Positions 8,082-16,616 of a DNA stretch of 64,000 nucleotides are shown here, piece after piece. Under the pieces are notes generated by a model that saw only the letters and a list, made by a program, of their open reading frames with translations, was not told where the DNA came from and searched no databases. Position 1 is the first letter of the stretch, and each line of letters opens with the position of its first letter. The position numbers and the translations under genes were made by a program. The DNA is from Paradesertivirga superstes (GTDB lineage: Bacteria > Bacteroidota > Bacteroidia > Sphingobacteriales > Sphingobacteriaceae), in NCBI RefSeq assembly GCF_037622515.1, contig NZ_JBBJCN010000007.1, forward strand, positions 1 to 64,000, written 5' to 3'.

Positions 8082-11000
8082 TTACTGCAGGCTTCCCATT
8101 AATCTTGATTCAAGAGATTTATATTGATTCTTGAGTTTGGTGTTTAATGCCGTCTGTTTATGTTTCTCTGTTACTTTAATCAATTCATTAAATACAGAGG
8201 CACCCAGTTGCATATCATTCGATGACTGTCCGCCTTTAGCCTCAACAAGGTAGTTAAGCTCGGCCAGAATATAATTTGCTGTATTTTCAACGAGTTTATT
8301 TGCCCGCTGGGTTTCATTTACCTGATAAAGTAAATCAGCTGTATAGTATTTATGAAGAATAAAATAGAATAAATAATTCTTCTCCGGTATTACTTCCTGC
8401 GATCTTAACATTACCTTTCTTGCTTCCTCGGTTTTGCCCTCTTTTAAAAGGCTTTCTGCAAGCTGGTTAAAGCTTTTGATGATGATAGCAATCATGCGTG
8501 TTGATTCAGGATCCAGGTAGGAAGCATCCTTAATATTGCCCCACTTGAATTTATTCATCATGTTATTATACATGGCTTCGGTTTCAATTAATTCCTCAGC
8601 ACGGCCGGTGGAATCTACTGCCTCAATGGGTTTTAACGGCAATAATCGATAGGCAAAACCTTCATTATACAAGTATTTCTGCAAGCCGATATAGTTGTCG
8701 GCAGGTACAGTAACGGCAAAATATATTGGACGTTTCCAGTTATTATGAGCAAGTATGTCAAACATCGCCAGTTCTGCCTTGCTAACATAATCTTTGTTAT
8801 ATGTCCACTCCAGAGTCGAAAGAATGTTTGCCTGCTGGCTTGCTTTTACGGTCTTGCTCGCAAGTACCTGATTTGGATTGATTGTGATTTTTAAATTCTT
8901 TGTTGGAAGAATATTTTCTTTGCTGCCATCCTGCATAGGCACTTTGTCACTTTCTTCGTCGGATGTAAGGACATCAAAAAGGGTCTTCAGCTCTACCGCA
9001 CCATCTATTTTATAATCATAAAATCGGATAACATCTCTTACGCCCTGAACAAATTTATTATCGGGCATGGTGATAGGCAGCGGCTCCGCCTGGTTCACCT
9101 TTTCCTTCATCTGACGGATATACCAGTCTGTTCCCAATAAACTTAAATTAACTATTCTTATATCCGGACGGATTCCTTCAACTTCCTGAACATACCAAAG
9201 AGGGTAGGTGTCATTATCGCCGTAAGTGAATAAAATAGCATTTGGAGCGCATGATTCAAGATAATCTATTGCAAAGTCTCTGGCGGTTGTCTTTTCAGAT
9301 CGGTCGTGATCGTTCCAGCCTTCTTTTGCCATTAATACGGGTGCAGCCAGTAATCCTATAACTGTGGCTGCTATCCCTGCAGTAGAAGCCGTAAGCTTTT
9401 TCCTGAGCATTTCTGCAATAGCAGCGACACCCAAACCAATCCAGATAGTAAAAGCATAAAATGACCCCGCATAGGCATAGTCACGTTCACGAGGTTGCAA
9501 TGGATTCTGATTGAGGTACAATAATATGGCAATACCTGTAAAGAAAAATAGTAAGCCTACAACTCCCGCATCTTTTTGATCTCGTTTAAAGTGCCAATAG
9601 GCCCCGATCAAACCTAAAATCAAAGGAAGGAAGTAAAAGGTATTATGCGCATTATTATCCTTAATGCTCGGGGGAAGATCGTCTTGCGAACCCAGGTGCA
9701 GAGCGTCGAGTGGCTTAATTCCGCTTATCCAGTTCCCGCTAGTATTATTTCCATGTCCCTGATCATCATTTTGGCGGCCTACAAAATTCCAGAAAAAATA
9801 TCTGGCGTACATAAAGCCTGTTTGATAACTAAATAAGAATCCCAGGTTGTGAGCAAAATTTGGTGACTGACCCTCATCTAATTTCATCCATTCACGATAA
9901 AAACTCACATGCTGTGGGTCGTCGCTATACATTCTCGGTAACAAAGTATTTCGGTCGTATACGTAATCATACTTTTTACCCGCAACTTCATATTTTTGAT
10001 CTCCCTTACGAAAGATATTTCCTTTTTCCTTATAATCAACACGTTGAGAGTCAAAATACTGGCCATACAATAAGGGTCTGTCTCCGTATTGTTCGCGGTT
10101 TAAATAACTTAATAATGCAAAAACGTTGTCAGGATCGCTGTTATTTAAGGTTGGATTAGCTTTAGCACGGATAACAATCATTGCGTAAGAACTATATCCT
10201 AACAAAATGAACACTGTACAGATTAGTGCTAAATTCAGAATCGGTTTTGCTTTGCGAATCGAGTAAAAAATTCCATAGGTTATTCCGGCAATAACTAATA
10301 AAGCGAATAAAAGAGATCCAGAACCAAAGCCGAGGCCGAGCGTATTTACAAAAAACAGATCGAAATAGGCTGCGAATTTTACCAGGTATTGTATAATACC
10401 ATATTGTATTACTCCTAAAATGATTATACCAATTAAGAGAGTTAGCAGCGTTCCTTTGGAAGTAGGTTTAGGAGTCCGTTTAAAATAGTAAACCAGGGCA
10501 ATTGCCGGAATTGCAAGAAGGTTTAATAAATGCACACCTATTGACAGGCCCATGATATATGCAATAAATATCAGCCATTTGTCTGCATCAGAATCCTCCG
10601 CATGGTGTTCCCATTTTAAAATCGCCCAGAAAACTATTGCTGTACAAAGAGAGGATAGGGCATAAACTTCGGCCTCAACGGCAGAGAACCAAAATGTATC
10701 AGAAAAAGTATAAGCCAGGGCACCAACCAGGCCCGAGCCCATTATGGTAATTAATTCAGTTTTTGATAATTCAGCGTCTTTAGATCGGTAAACTTTTCGA
10801 ACTAATGCGGTAATGGTCCAGAAAAGAAATAAAATTGTGGCTGCACTCGCTAATGCAGAGCTCATATTCATCCAGAATGCTACCTGACTTTTATCGCTGG
10901 CAAGCAGAGAAAAAACTTTGGCAATCATAATAAATAATGGAGCTCCCGGTTGATGAACCACCTGTAATTTATACGCAGAAGCTATAAACTCGCCGGTATC

Positions 11001-11099
11001 CCAGAAACTGGTAGTCGGTTCTAAGGTCAATGTGTAGGTAATCGCTGCTATAAGAAAGCACAGCCAGCCAAGAAGATTATTGATTTTAGTATATTGCAT
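8082..11099 (-). CDS. large DUF2723 multispanning membrane protein, probable glycosyltransferase
   Basis: A 1005-residue protein with roughly a dozen membrane segments in the first 600 residues and a soluble C-terminal part with TPR-like helices (from about 830). The N-terminal block with 'EPTTSFWDTGEFIA' near residues 26-39 is the DUF2723 signature; the acidic residues there lie on the first extracytoplasmic loop as in GT-C-fold glycosyltransferases. The animal DUF2723 protein TMEM260 is a protein O-mannosyltransferase, so glycan transfer from a lipid donor is a reasonable inference, not proof. Such proteins are conserved in Bacteroidota. It converges on accA and is transcribed alone, divergently from tRNA-Gln. 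Confidence 0.85.
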   Translation of the reverse strand: MQYTKINNLLGWLCFLIAAITYTLTLEPTTSFWDTGEFIASAYKLQVVHQPGAPLFIMIAKVFSLLASDKSQVAFWMNMSSALASAATILFLFWTITALVRKVYRSKDAELSKTELITIMGSGLVGALAYTFSDTFWFSAVEAEVYALSSLCTAIVFWAILKWEHHAEDSDADKWLIFIAYIMGLSIGVHLLNLLAIPAIALVYYFKRTPKPTSKGTLLTLLIGIIILGVIQYGIIQYLVKFAAYFDLFFVNTLGLGFGSGSLLFALLVIAGITYGIFYSIRKAKPILNLALICTVFILLGYSSYAMIVIRAKANPTLNNSDPDNVFALLSYLNREQYGDRPLLYGQYFDSQRVDYKEKGNIFRKGDQKYEVAGKKYDYVYDRNTLLPRMYSDDPQHVSFYREWMKLDEGQSPNFAHNLGFLFSYQTGFMYARYFFWNFVGRQNDDQGHGNNTSGNWISGIKPLDALHLGSQDDLPPSIKDNNAHNTFYFLPLILGLIGAYWHFKRDQKDAGVVGLLFFFTGIAILLYLNQNPLQPRERDYAYAGSFYAFTIWIGLGVAAIAEMLRKKLTASTAGIAATVIGLLAAPVLMAKEGWNDHDRSEKTTARDFAIDYLESCAPNAILFTYGDNDTYPLWYVQEVEGIRPDIRIVNLSLLGTDWYIRQMKEKVNQAEPLPITMPDNKFVQGVRDVIRFYDYKIDGAVELKTLFDVLTSDEESDKVPMQDGSKENILPTKNLKITINPNQVLASKTVKASQQANILSTLEWTYNKDYVSKAELAMFDILAHNNWKRPIYFAVTVPADNYIGLQKYLYNEGFAYRLLPLKPIEAVDSTGRAEELIETEAMYNNMMNKFKWGNIKDASYLDPESTRMIAIIIKSFNQLAESLLKEGKTEEARKVMLRSQEVIPEKNYLFYFILHKYYTADLLYQVNETQRANKLVENTANYILAELNYLVEAKGGQSSNDMQLGASVFNELIKVTEKHKQTALNTKLKNQYKSLESRLMGSLQ

Positions 11100-11233
11100 A
11101 GTTTATTATCATACTCGCTAAAGCGATATAGACGCCGAAAATAGTGAATAGTATTTAAATACCAATCCAGATTATTAAGGTTTAACATTTTTTAAGAATT
11201 GCTAATTCCAATAAAAATAAAAAACAAAATACT

Positions 11234-11265
11234 TTTGCTGTTATCATTTTATCCCTCTATATTTG
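11234..11265 (+). promoter_or_regulatory. promoter of tRNA-Gln
   Basis: TTTG at 11234-11237 and TATATTTG at 11258-11265, separated by 20 bases, match the Bacteroidota -33/-7 pair. The tRNA starts 36 bases after the -7 element. Confidence 0.75.
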
Positions 11266-11300
11266 CACACCATTTCAAAAGGACGCTTTTGTTTGGAGAT

Positions 11301-11371
11301 TGCCCGATAGTATAAAGGTAGTACGACGGTTTTTGGTACCGTTTGTCTAGGTTCGAATCCTGGTCGGGCAA
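11301..11371 (+). tRNA. tRNA-Gln (anticodon TTG)
   Basis: The sequence folds as a full cloverleaf. Acceptor arm TGCCCGA pairs with TCGGGCA, the anticodon stem ACGGT/ACCGT encloses loop TTTTGGT with anticodon TTG, and the T arm contains GGTTCGAATCC. The discriminator base is A and the CCA end is not encoded. It reads glutamine CAA codons. Confidence 0.95.
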
Positions 11372-11464
11372 CATTAAAATTCCGAATTTCGGATAGCAAC
11401 TGAATGCTTCTTTTTAATCTGAAAATATTTCCGAAATCTAAAATTTGCAAATCCGAAATAAATT
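11372..11464 (+). repeat. spacer with CCGAAAT-type repeats between tRNA-Gln and prs
   Basis: Short spacer holding the palindrome CCGAATTTCGG and two further copies of CCGAAAT (near 11433 and 11453). It looks like a dispersed-repeat fragment rather than coding sequence and forms the leader of prs. Confidence 0.45.
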
Positions 11465-12412
11465 ATGCCACTGCAGTTTAATCCAGTTAAGTTATTTGCA
11501 GGTTCTGGAACAACCGAACTTGCTGATAAAATAGCTAACGCATATGGAAAACAGTTAGGCGATGTGAAGTTATCACGATTTAGTGATGGCGAAATCCAGC
11601 CTTCTTTCGATGAAACCGTTCGTGGTTGCGATGTTTTCCTTATCCAGTCTACTTGCCAGCCTTACGATAACCTTATTGAGCTTCTTCTGTTAACGGATGC
11701 AGCTAAACGCGCCTCAGCTCACTATATCACCGTGGTAATTCCATATTTCGGAATGGCCAGACAGGATAGAAAGGATAAGCCCAGGGTTGCAATTGGTGCT
11801 AAATTATTTGCGAATTTAATTGTAGCTGCCGGTGCTCATAGAATAATGACCATGGATCTTCATGCAGCCCAGATCCAGGGATTTTTTGATATCCCGGTAG
11901 ATCATTTAGACGCATCAGTTATTTTCGTTCCTTATATTAAAAGCCTTAATCTACCTAATATTACCATTGCATCTCCGGATATGGGTGGCTCATATCGGGC
12001 AAGAACATTTGCGAAGTTTTTTAACGCTGAAGTTATCATATGCGATAAGCGCAGGAAGCGAGCCAATGAGATAGAGTCGATGTCAATTATTGGAGATGTG
12101 ACCGGACGTGATGTTGTGTTGATCGATGACATTTGTGATACTGCAGGCACATTGTCAAAAGCCGCTGGCCTTATTATGGAAAGTGGTGCGAACAGCGTTA
12201 GAGCAGTGTGTACGCATCCGGTTTTATCTGGAAAAGCGTATGAAACTATTGAGAAATCTGTATTAACAGAATTAATAGTTACAAATACTATCCCGTTGAA
12301 ACAGCAGTCGGAAAAAATCAGAGTGCTTTCAACAGCAGATTTATTTGCAAAAGCAATTGCTAATGTGAATGAGCATGGGTCTATTTCGGATCTGTTTAGA
12401 GTAGAAGAATAA
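11465..12412 (+). CDS. prs: ribose-phosphate pyrophosphokinase
   Basis: Makes PRPP from ribose 5-phosphate and ATP, the activated ribose for purine, pyrimidine, His, Trp and NAD synthesis. The 315-residue length is normal for class I enzymes. Visible motifs are 'SRFSDGE' in the N-domain, the metal/ATP region 'MTMDLHAAQIQGFF' near residue 127, and the PRPP loop 'VVLIDDICDTAGTL' near residue 218. It lies downstream of tRNA-Gln and upstream of rplY and pth, the common Bacteroidota order. Confidence 0.96.
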   Translation: MPLQFNPVKLFAGSGTTELADKIANAYGKQLGDVKLSRFSDGEIQPSFDETVRGCDVFLIQSTCQPYDNLIELLLLTDAAKRASAHYITVVIPYFGMARQDRKDKPRVAIGAKLFANLIVAAGAHRIMTMDLHAAQIQGFFDIPVDHLDASVIFVPYIKSLNLPNITIASPDMGGSYRARTFAKFFNAEVIICDKRRKRANEIESMSIIGDVTGRDVVLIDDICDTAGTLSKAAGLIMESGANSVRAVCTHPVLSGKAYETIEKSVLTELIVTNTIPLKQQSEKIRVLSTADLFAKAIANVNEHGSISDLFRVEE

Positions 12413-12504
12413 TACTTATAAAGGCAAATGCTGAAGTCAAAGTGACCACAGCGGCTGCCTATAGATTTTTTTAAATTTTTAATTTTAACTTTAATTTAAT
12501 TATC

Positions 12505-13086
12505 ATGAACTCTATCGCTATTAGCGGTTCTCCTAGAGAGAACGTAGGGAAACGCGATGCTAAAGAGCTGCGTTACGAAGGAAAAGTACCAGCAGTTTTG
12601 TATGGCGGAAAACAACAATTACATTTTGCAGTAGAGAAAACTGCTTTAAAAGACTTGATTTACTCTGCTGATGTGATGTTTGTAGATCTTGATGTTGCCG
12701 GAACTAAAGTTCAAGCTATTCTTCAGGATGCACAGTTTCATCCGTTAACTGAAGAAATTTTACACATTGATTTTTTTCAGCTTGATCAAAACAAGCCCTT
12801 GGTTATGCAAATCCCTGTTAAATTAACCGGAACTTCTCCTGGTGTTAAAATGGGTGGTAAACTAGTGCAGAAATTACGTAAGCTTCGTGTTAAGGCTTTA
12901 ACTAAAGATATGCCACAGTATGTTGAAGTGAGCATTGAGCCTTTAGAAGTAGGTAAATCTGTACGTGTACGTGATTTGAAATTTGATAAATTCGAAATCA
13001 CTAACACTCCCGAGGATACTATTGTATCAGTAACTACTTCTCGTGCTTTAAGACAAGCAGAGCAGGAAGCAGCTGGTAAAAAATAA
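12505..13086 (+). CDS. rplY: 50S ribosomal protein L25 (Ctc/TL5 type)
   Basis: Binds 5S rRNA in the large subunit. The 193-residue form is the two-domain Ctc/TL5 version: a 5S rRNA-binding N-domain (1-90, including 'RENVGKRDAKELRYEGKVPAVLYGG' split over the first 35 residues) and a C-terminal beta domain (from about 95), unlike the single-domain E. coli protein. It precedes pth, as in many bacteria. Confidence 0.94.
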   Translation: MNSIAISGSPRENVGKRDAKELRYEGKVPAVLYGGKQQLHFAVEKTALKDLIYSADVMFVDLDVAGTKVQAILQDAQFHPLTEEILHIDFFQLDQNKPLVMQIPVKLTGTSPGVKMGGKLVQKLRKLRVKALTKDMPQYVEVSIEPLEVGKSVRVRDLKFDKFEITNTPEDTIVSVTTSRALRQAEQEAAGKK

Positions 13087-13127
13087 ACCTCGCCAACCTC
13101 TTAAAGGTGGGTGCAAATCGAATAAAA

Positions 13128-13158
13128 AAAGCTTCCTTTTAAAGGGAGCTTTTTGCTT
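13128..13158 (+). terminator. rho-independent terminator of rplY
   Basis: AAAGCTTCC / GGGAGCTTT hairpin with TTTTAAA loop and a TTTTTG tail shortly after rplY. Confidence 0.85.
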
Positions 13159-13213
13159 TTGAAGATGAATCTTTTTCCTTCTCCTTTTATCTTATACCTT
13201 TTACCTTTACGAT

Positions 13214-13774
13214 ATGAAATACCTCATCGTCGGCTTAGGAAACATAGGTTCCGAATATGCTGATACCCGCCATAATATTGGTTTCATGGTGGCAGATGCA
13301 CTTGCTAAAAAAGCTTCTGTACAATTTTCGAATATGCGATTAGCCTATTACGCAGAATACAATTTTAAGGGAAGAAGCATCCATATTATTAAGCCTACCA
13401 CCTATATGAATTTGAGCGGAAAATCCATGAATTACTGGATGCAGCAGTTGAAAATTCCTCTAGAAAACGTTTTGGTTATTATTGACGATCTGGCAATACC
13501 TTTTGAATCAATAAGATTAAAGCCAAAAGGAAGTAATGCCGGGCATAATGGCTTAAAGAGTATAGAGGCTGCAGTGGGCACACAAGATTATGCTCGTTTA
13601 CGCTTTGGCATTGGGGATAATTATCCAAAAGGACGTCAGGTTGATTATGTACTAAGTGCTTTTGATGATGACGAACTGCCCGCTTTGCCGGCGCTAATTG
13701 ATAGATGTATTGAAATGATTGAAAGTTTTGTAACAGTGGGTATCGGGCTGACAATGACGCGGTATAATAAATAA
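13214..13774 (+). CDS. pth: peptidyl-tRNA hydrolase
   Basis: Releases tRNA from prematurely dropped peptidyl-tRNA. The 186-residue protein has the catalytic set of the Pth family: Asn10 in 'GLGNIGSEY', His20 in 'TRHNIGF', Asp near residue 93 in 'IIDDLAIP', and 'GSNAGHNGLKSI' around 111-122 that binds the acceptor end. A pyrimidine-rich leader precedes the start codon. The ArsC/Spx-like gene follows after 28 bases and may be cotranscribed. Confidence 0.95.
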   Translation: MKYLIVGLGNIGSEYADTRHNIGFMVADALAKKASVQFSNMRLAYYAEYNFKGRSIHIIKPTTYMNLSGKSMNYWMQQLKIPLENVLVIIDDLAIPFESIRLKPKGSNAGHNGLKSIEAAVGTQDYARLRFGIGDNYPKGRQVDYVLSAFDDDELPALPALIDRCIEMIESFVTVGIGLTMTRYNK

Positions 13775-13802
13775 AAATTGATCATTCTCTTAATCTTATT
13801 TA

Positions 13803-14147
13803 ATGAAAGTTTACGGAATAAAAAATTGCGATACCGTTAAGAAAGCCCTGAAATGGTTAGATGATCATAATGTTAGGTATGAGTTTCACGATTTTAAAAA
13901 ATCAGGAATATCAGAAGAGAAATTAGAGGAATGGTCTGCTAAGATTGGATGGGAATCCTTAGTAAATAAACGTGGAACTACCTGGAAAAAGTTAGATGTC
14001 GCAACTCAGAGTCAGATTAATAACAAGGTGGATGCATTCAGATTAATGCGGGATAAAACTTCGGTTATTAAACGGCCGGTGCTGGAAACCGAAGAAAAAG
14101 TGGTGATGGGTTTTGACGAAGCTACTTACCAGGATACTCTGGGCTAA
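13803..14147 (+). CDS. ArsC/Spx-family thioredoxin-fold protein
   Basis: A 114-residue thioredoxin-fold protein of the ArsC/YffB/Spx group. It has one N-terminal cysteine in 'GIKNCDTVKKAL' (Cys9), 'HDFKKSGI' and the 'VIKRPVL' strand near residue 91 that carries the conserved Arg-Pro. There is no CXXC pair as in Spx and no further Cys, so a redox-regulatory role is uncertain; YffB-like glutathione-dependent reductase or an RNA polymerase-binding regulator are the alternatives. It follows pth closely. Confidence 0.8.
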   Translation: MKVYGIKNCDTVKKALKWLDDHNVRYEFHDFKKSGISEEKLEEWSAKIGWESLVNKRGTTWKKLDVATQSQINNKVDAFRLMRDKTSVIKRPVLETEEKVVMGFDEATYQDTLG

Positions 14148-14262
14148 AAACAATATTTTAAAATATGACTTTATTCTAAACCCTTATATTTAGTAAAATC
14201 GGGATTACATTATATTGAAAGCAGAAATTAATTGTATTTTTTTGCTCGTTTTAAGTTAAACT

Positions 14263-16242
14263 ATGTTCAGATTGAATTTTAATGCTCTTGTTTCGCTGTT
14301 GTTTATAATCACATCCTCATTTGCCCAGCAAACAAATACCTCTACAAATACTCAGATACAAAGCAGATATCAATACAATGATGCTTTTGGCCCATTATTT
14401 TATACTACCAACGGTAATGAATACCGGACGGGAAGTGGTAAACCAGGACCATTGTATTGGCAGAATCGTGCCGACTATCAAATCAATGTACGGTTAAACG
14501 AAATTAGCAATGAGATTTCAGGAACTGAAGTTATAACTTATACCAATAACAGTCCCGATAACCTGGAGTTTTTATGGATGCAGCTCGATCAGAATTTATT
14601 TAAACAGGATTCTAAGGGAAATGCGATTATTCCAACCACCGGGAGCAGGAATGGTGCAAAGGGGCAGGTATTTGATGGTGGATTTAAGATAAAGTCGGTT
14701 AAGCTCGTTTCATCGGAAACCGACTTGAAATACACCATTAATGATACGAGAATGCAAGTGTTCTTACCCTCAGATCTTAAAGCAAAAGGCGGACAGGTCA
14801 AAGTAAGAGTTGAATTCTCATTCATCTCTCCGGATTATGGATCTGACCGCATGGGGGTTCAGGATACTAAAAACGGAAAGATATTTACCGTAGCGCAATG
14901 GTTTCCAAGAATGTTTGTATATGATGATGTGGCGGGATGGAATGTTGTCCCTTATGTTGGCCCGAGTGAATTTTATCTTGATTACGGAAATTATGACGTA
15001 AGTATCACCGCTCCTGCAAGTCATATTGTGGTTGCTTCGGGTGAACTTCTGAATCCTAAAGACGTGTACACCTCTGAACAACAAAAGTTGTGGGAAGAGG
15101 CCGCGAAAAGTGATAAAACAATAATCGTGCGTTCATCGAAAGATGTTACGAAACCCGCATCAAGACCATCAGGTAAATCCGAATTAACCTGGAAATTTAG
15201 AATTGAAAATTCCCGTGATTTTGCATGGGCTTCGTCGGCGTCATTTATTATTGATGCTGCACGTATAAATCTTTCCGGTAATAAGAAATCTCTGGCGATC
15301 TCTGCTTATCCTGCAGAAAGTTCAGGGAACAATGCATGGAGCAGATCTACCGAATATATCAAAGCATCGATAGAAATAAATTCGCAAAAATGGCTTGATT
15401 ATCCTTATCCAGCTGCAACAAATGTTGCGGGTATTGTTGGTGGTATGGAATATCCCGGAATAGTTTTTTGCGACTGGAAGGCAAAAAACGGTGCACTTTG
15501 GGGAGTTACCGATCATGAATTCGGGCATACCTGGTTTCCTATGATTGTGGGGTCGAACGAGCGTTTTCATGCCTGGATGGATGAAGGGTTTAATACTTTT
15601 ATAAACTCATCAGCAGCTGATGCCTTTAATAAAGGTGAGTATAAAGAGAAACCCCGCGATATGCATCAATGGGCAGCAATTCTTACTAATCCTCAACTGG
15701 AGCCTGTAATGACGAGTCCTGATAACATGAAAGAATCAAATATTGGCTTGCTTGCGTACTACAAACCAGCCTTAGGATTAACCTTGTTGCGAGAGCAGAT
15801 TTTGGGACCCGAAAGATTCGACAGGGCTTTTAAAGCGTACATTGATCGTTGGGCTTATAGGCACCCAACTCCGAATGATTTTTTCAGGACTATGGAAAAT
15901 GTGGCAGGAGAAAATTTGTCGTGGTTTTGGCGTGGCTGGTTTCTTCATAACTGGCGATTAGATCAGGGTGTTTTAAGCGTGACTTATGTTAAGAACAATC
16001 CCAGCAATGGATCATTAATAACGGTTGCGAATTACGATAAAATGCCTTTTCCAATGATTTTGGAAATTAAAACCAAAAGTGGAAAAATTTCACGCACAAC
16101 TTTGCCCGTAGAAATCTGGCAAAGGAACGTTAGCTGGACTTTCCAATACCCTTCTACCGAAGAAATTATTTCGGTTACATCAGATCCTGATCATGTATTT
16201 CCTGATCATAATAGCGGTAATGATGTATGGAAGGCGCAATAA
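14263..16242 (+). CDS. secreted M1-family zinc metallopeptidase
   Basis: A 659-residue exported aminopeptidase-like enzyme. A signal peptide (about 1-21, ending SFAQ) is followed by the M1 N-terminal beta domain, then the thermolysin-like catalytic domain with 'GGMEYPGIVF' (exopeptidase-type substrate motif), zinc ligands His418 and His422 in HEFGH, catalytic Glu419, and the third ligand Glu441 in 'MDEGFNTF'. All catalytic residues are present. It is transcribed alone and probably digests peptides in the periplasm or outside the cell. Confidence 0.9.
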   Translation: MFRLNFNALVSLLFIITSSFAQQTNTSTNTQIQSRYQYNDAFGPLFYTTNGNEYRTGSGKPGPLYWQNRADYQINVRLNEISNEISGTEVITYTNNSPDNLEFLWMQLDQNLFKQDSKGNAIIPTTGSRNGAKGQVFDGGFKIKSVKLVSSETDLKYTINDTRMQVFLPSDLKAKGGQVKVRVEFSFISPDYGSDRMGVQDTKNGKIFTVAQWFPRMFVYDDVAGWNVVPYVGPSEFYLDYGNYDVSITAPASHIVVASGELLNPKDVYTSEQQKLWEEAAKSDKTIIVRSSKDVTKPASRPSGKSELTWKFRIENSRDFAWASSASFIIDAARINLSGNKKSLAISAYPAESSGNNAWSRSTEYIKASIEINSQKWLDYPYPAATNVAGIVGGMEYPGIVFCDWKAKNGALWGVTDHEFGHTWFPMIVGSNERFHAWMDEGFNTFINSSAADAFNKGEYKEKPRDMHQWAAILTNPQLEPVMTSPDNMKESNIGLLAYYKPALGLTLLREQILGPERFDRAFKAYIDRWAYRHPTPNDFFRTMENVAGENLSWFWRGWFLHNWRLDQGVLSVTYVKNNPSNGSLITVANYDKMPFPMILEIKTKSGKISRTTLPVEIWQRNVSWTFQYPSTEEIISVTSDPDHVFPDHNSGNDVWKAQ

Positions 16243-16399
16243 GGATGGGGTTAACCGGAGAAGTCTGATTCTGATATCGCACTTCCTCGCTTAAAGGGAT
16301 CATTTACCTGGTAAATATCCTACTGCTATTAATTCTTTGTAGTAGAAGAGAAACTAAATCGATGATACCTTCGTACTTATCTAAGAGGAGGAGATCAGA

Positions 16400-16579
16400 G
16401 TGCTTTTAAAGACAAAAAGAATTGATGAAGTGGAGTTGATGGAATTAGCAAGAGAAAGAATTAAGCTTTACGCAAAACCACAGGATGATTATTGTTTTAT
16501 CCCTTATTTAGATGTGCCGTTGGCAAAAATTAAATATTTTAAATTTAAGCTGGTAAATAAGAGATGGTTGTTGATCTAA
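16400..16579 (+). CDS. small basic protein of unknown function, 59 aa
   Basis: A GTG-initiated frame preceded at proper distance by a purine-rich GAGGAGGAG, an unusually strong Shine-Dalgarno sequence for this genome; an in-frame TAA lies just upstream, so no longer start is possible. The product has an N-terminal charged helix ('ELMELARERIKLYA'), a middle 'DDYCFIPYLDVP' and a basic, aromatic C-terminus. It sits between an M1 peptidase and a convergent helicase gene. I do not recognise a family. Confidence 0.5.
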   Translation: MLLKTKRIDEVELMELARERIKLYAKPQDDYCFIPYLDVPLAKIKYFKFKLVNKRWLLI

Positions 16580-16616
16580 ATAGTATTTAAAATCAACTCA
16601 TGCGGTTCGAATAAAT

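Noticed and set aside
13159..13213. Pyrimidine-rich tract before pth (CCTTTTATC, ACCTTTTACC words)
   Set aside because: It may be a dispersed repeat remnant, but I find no second copy in the window and no clear promoter.
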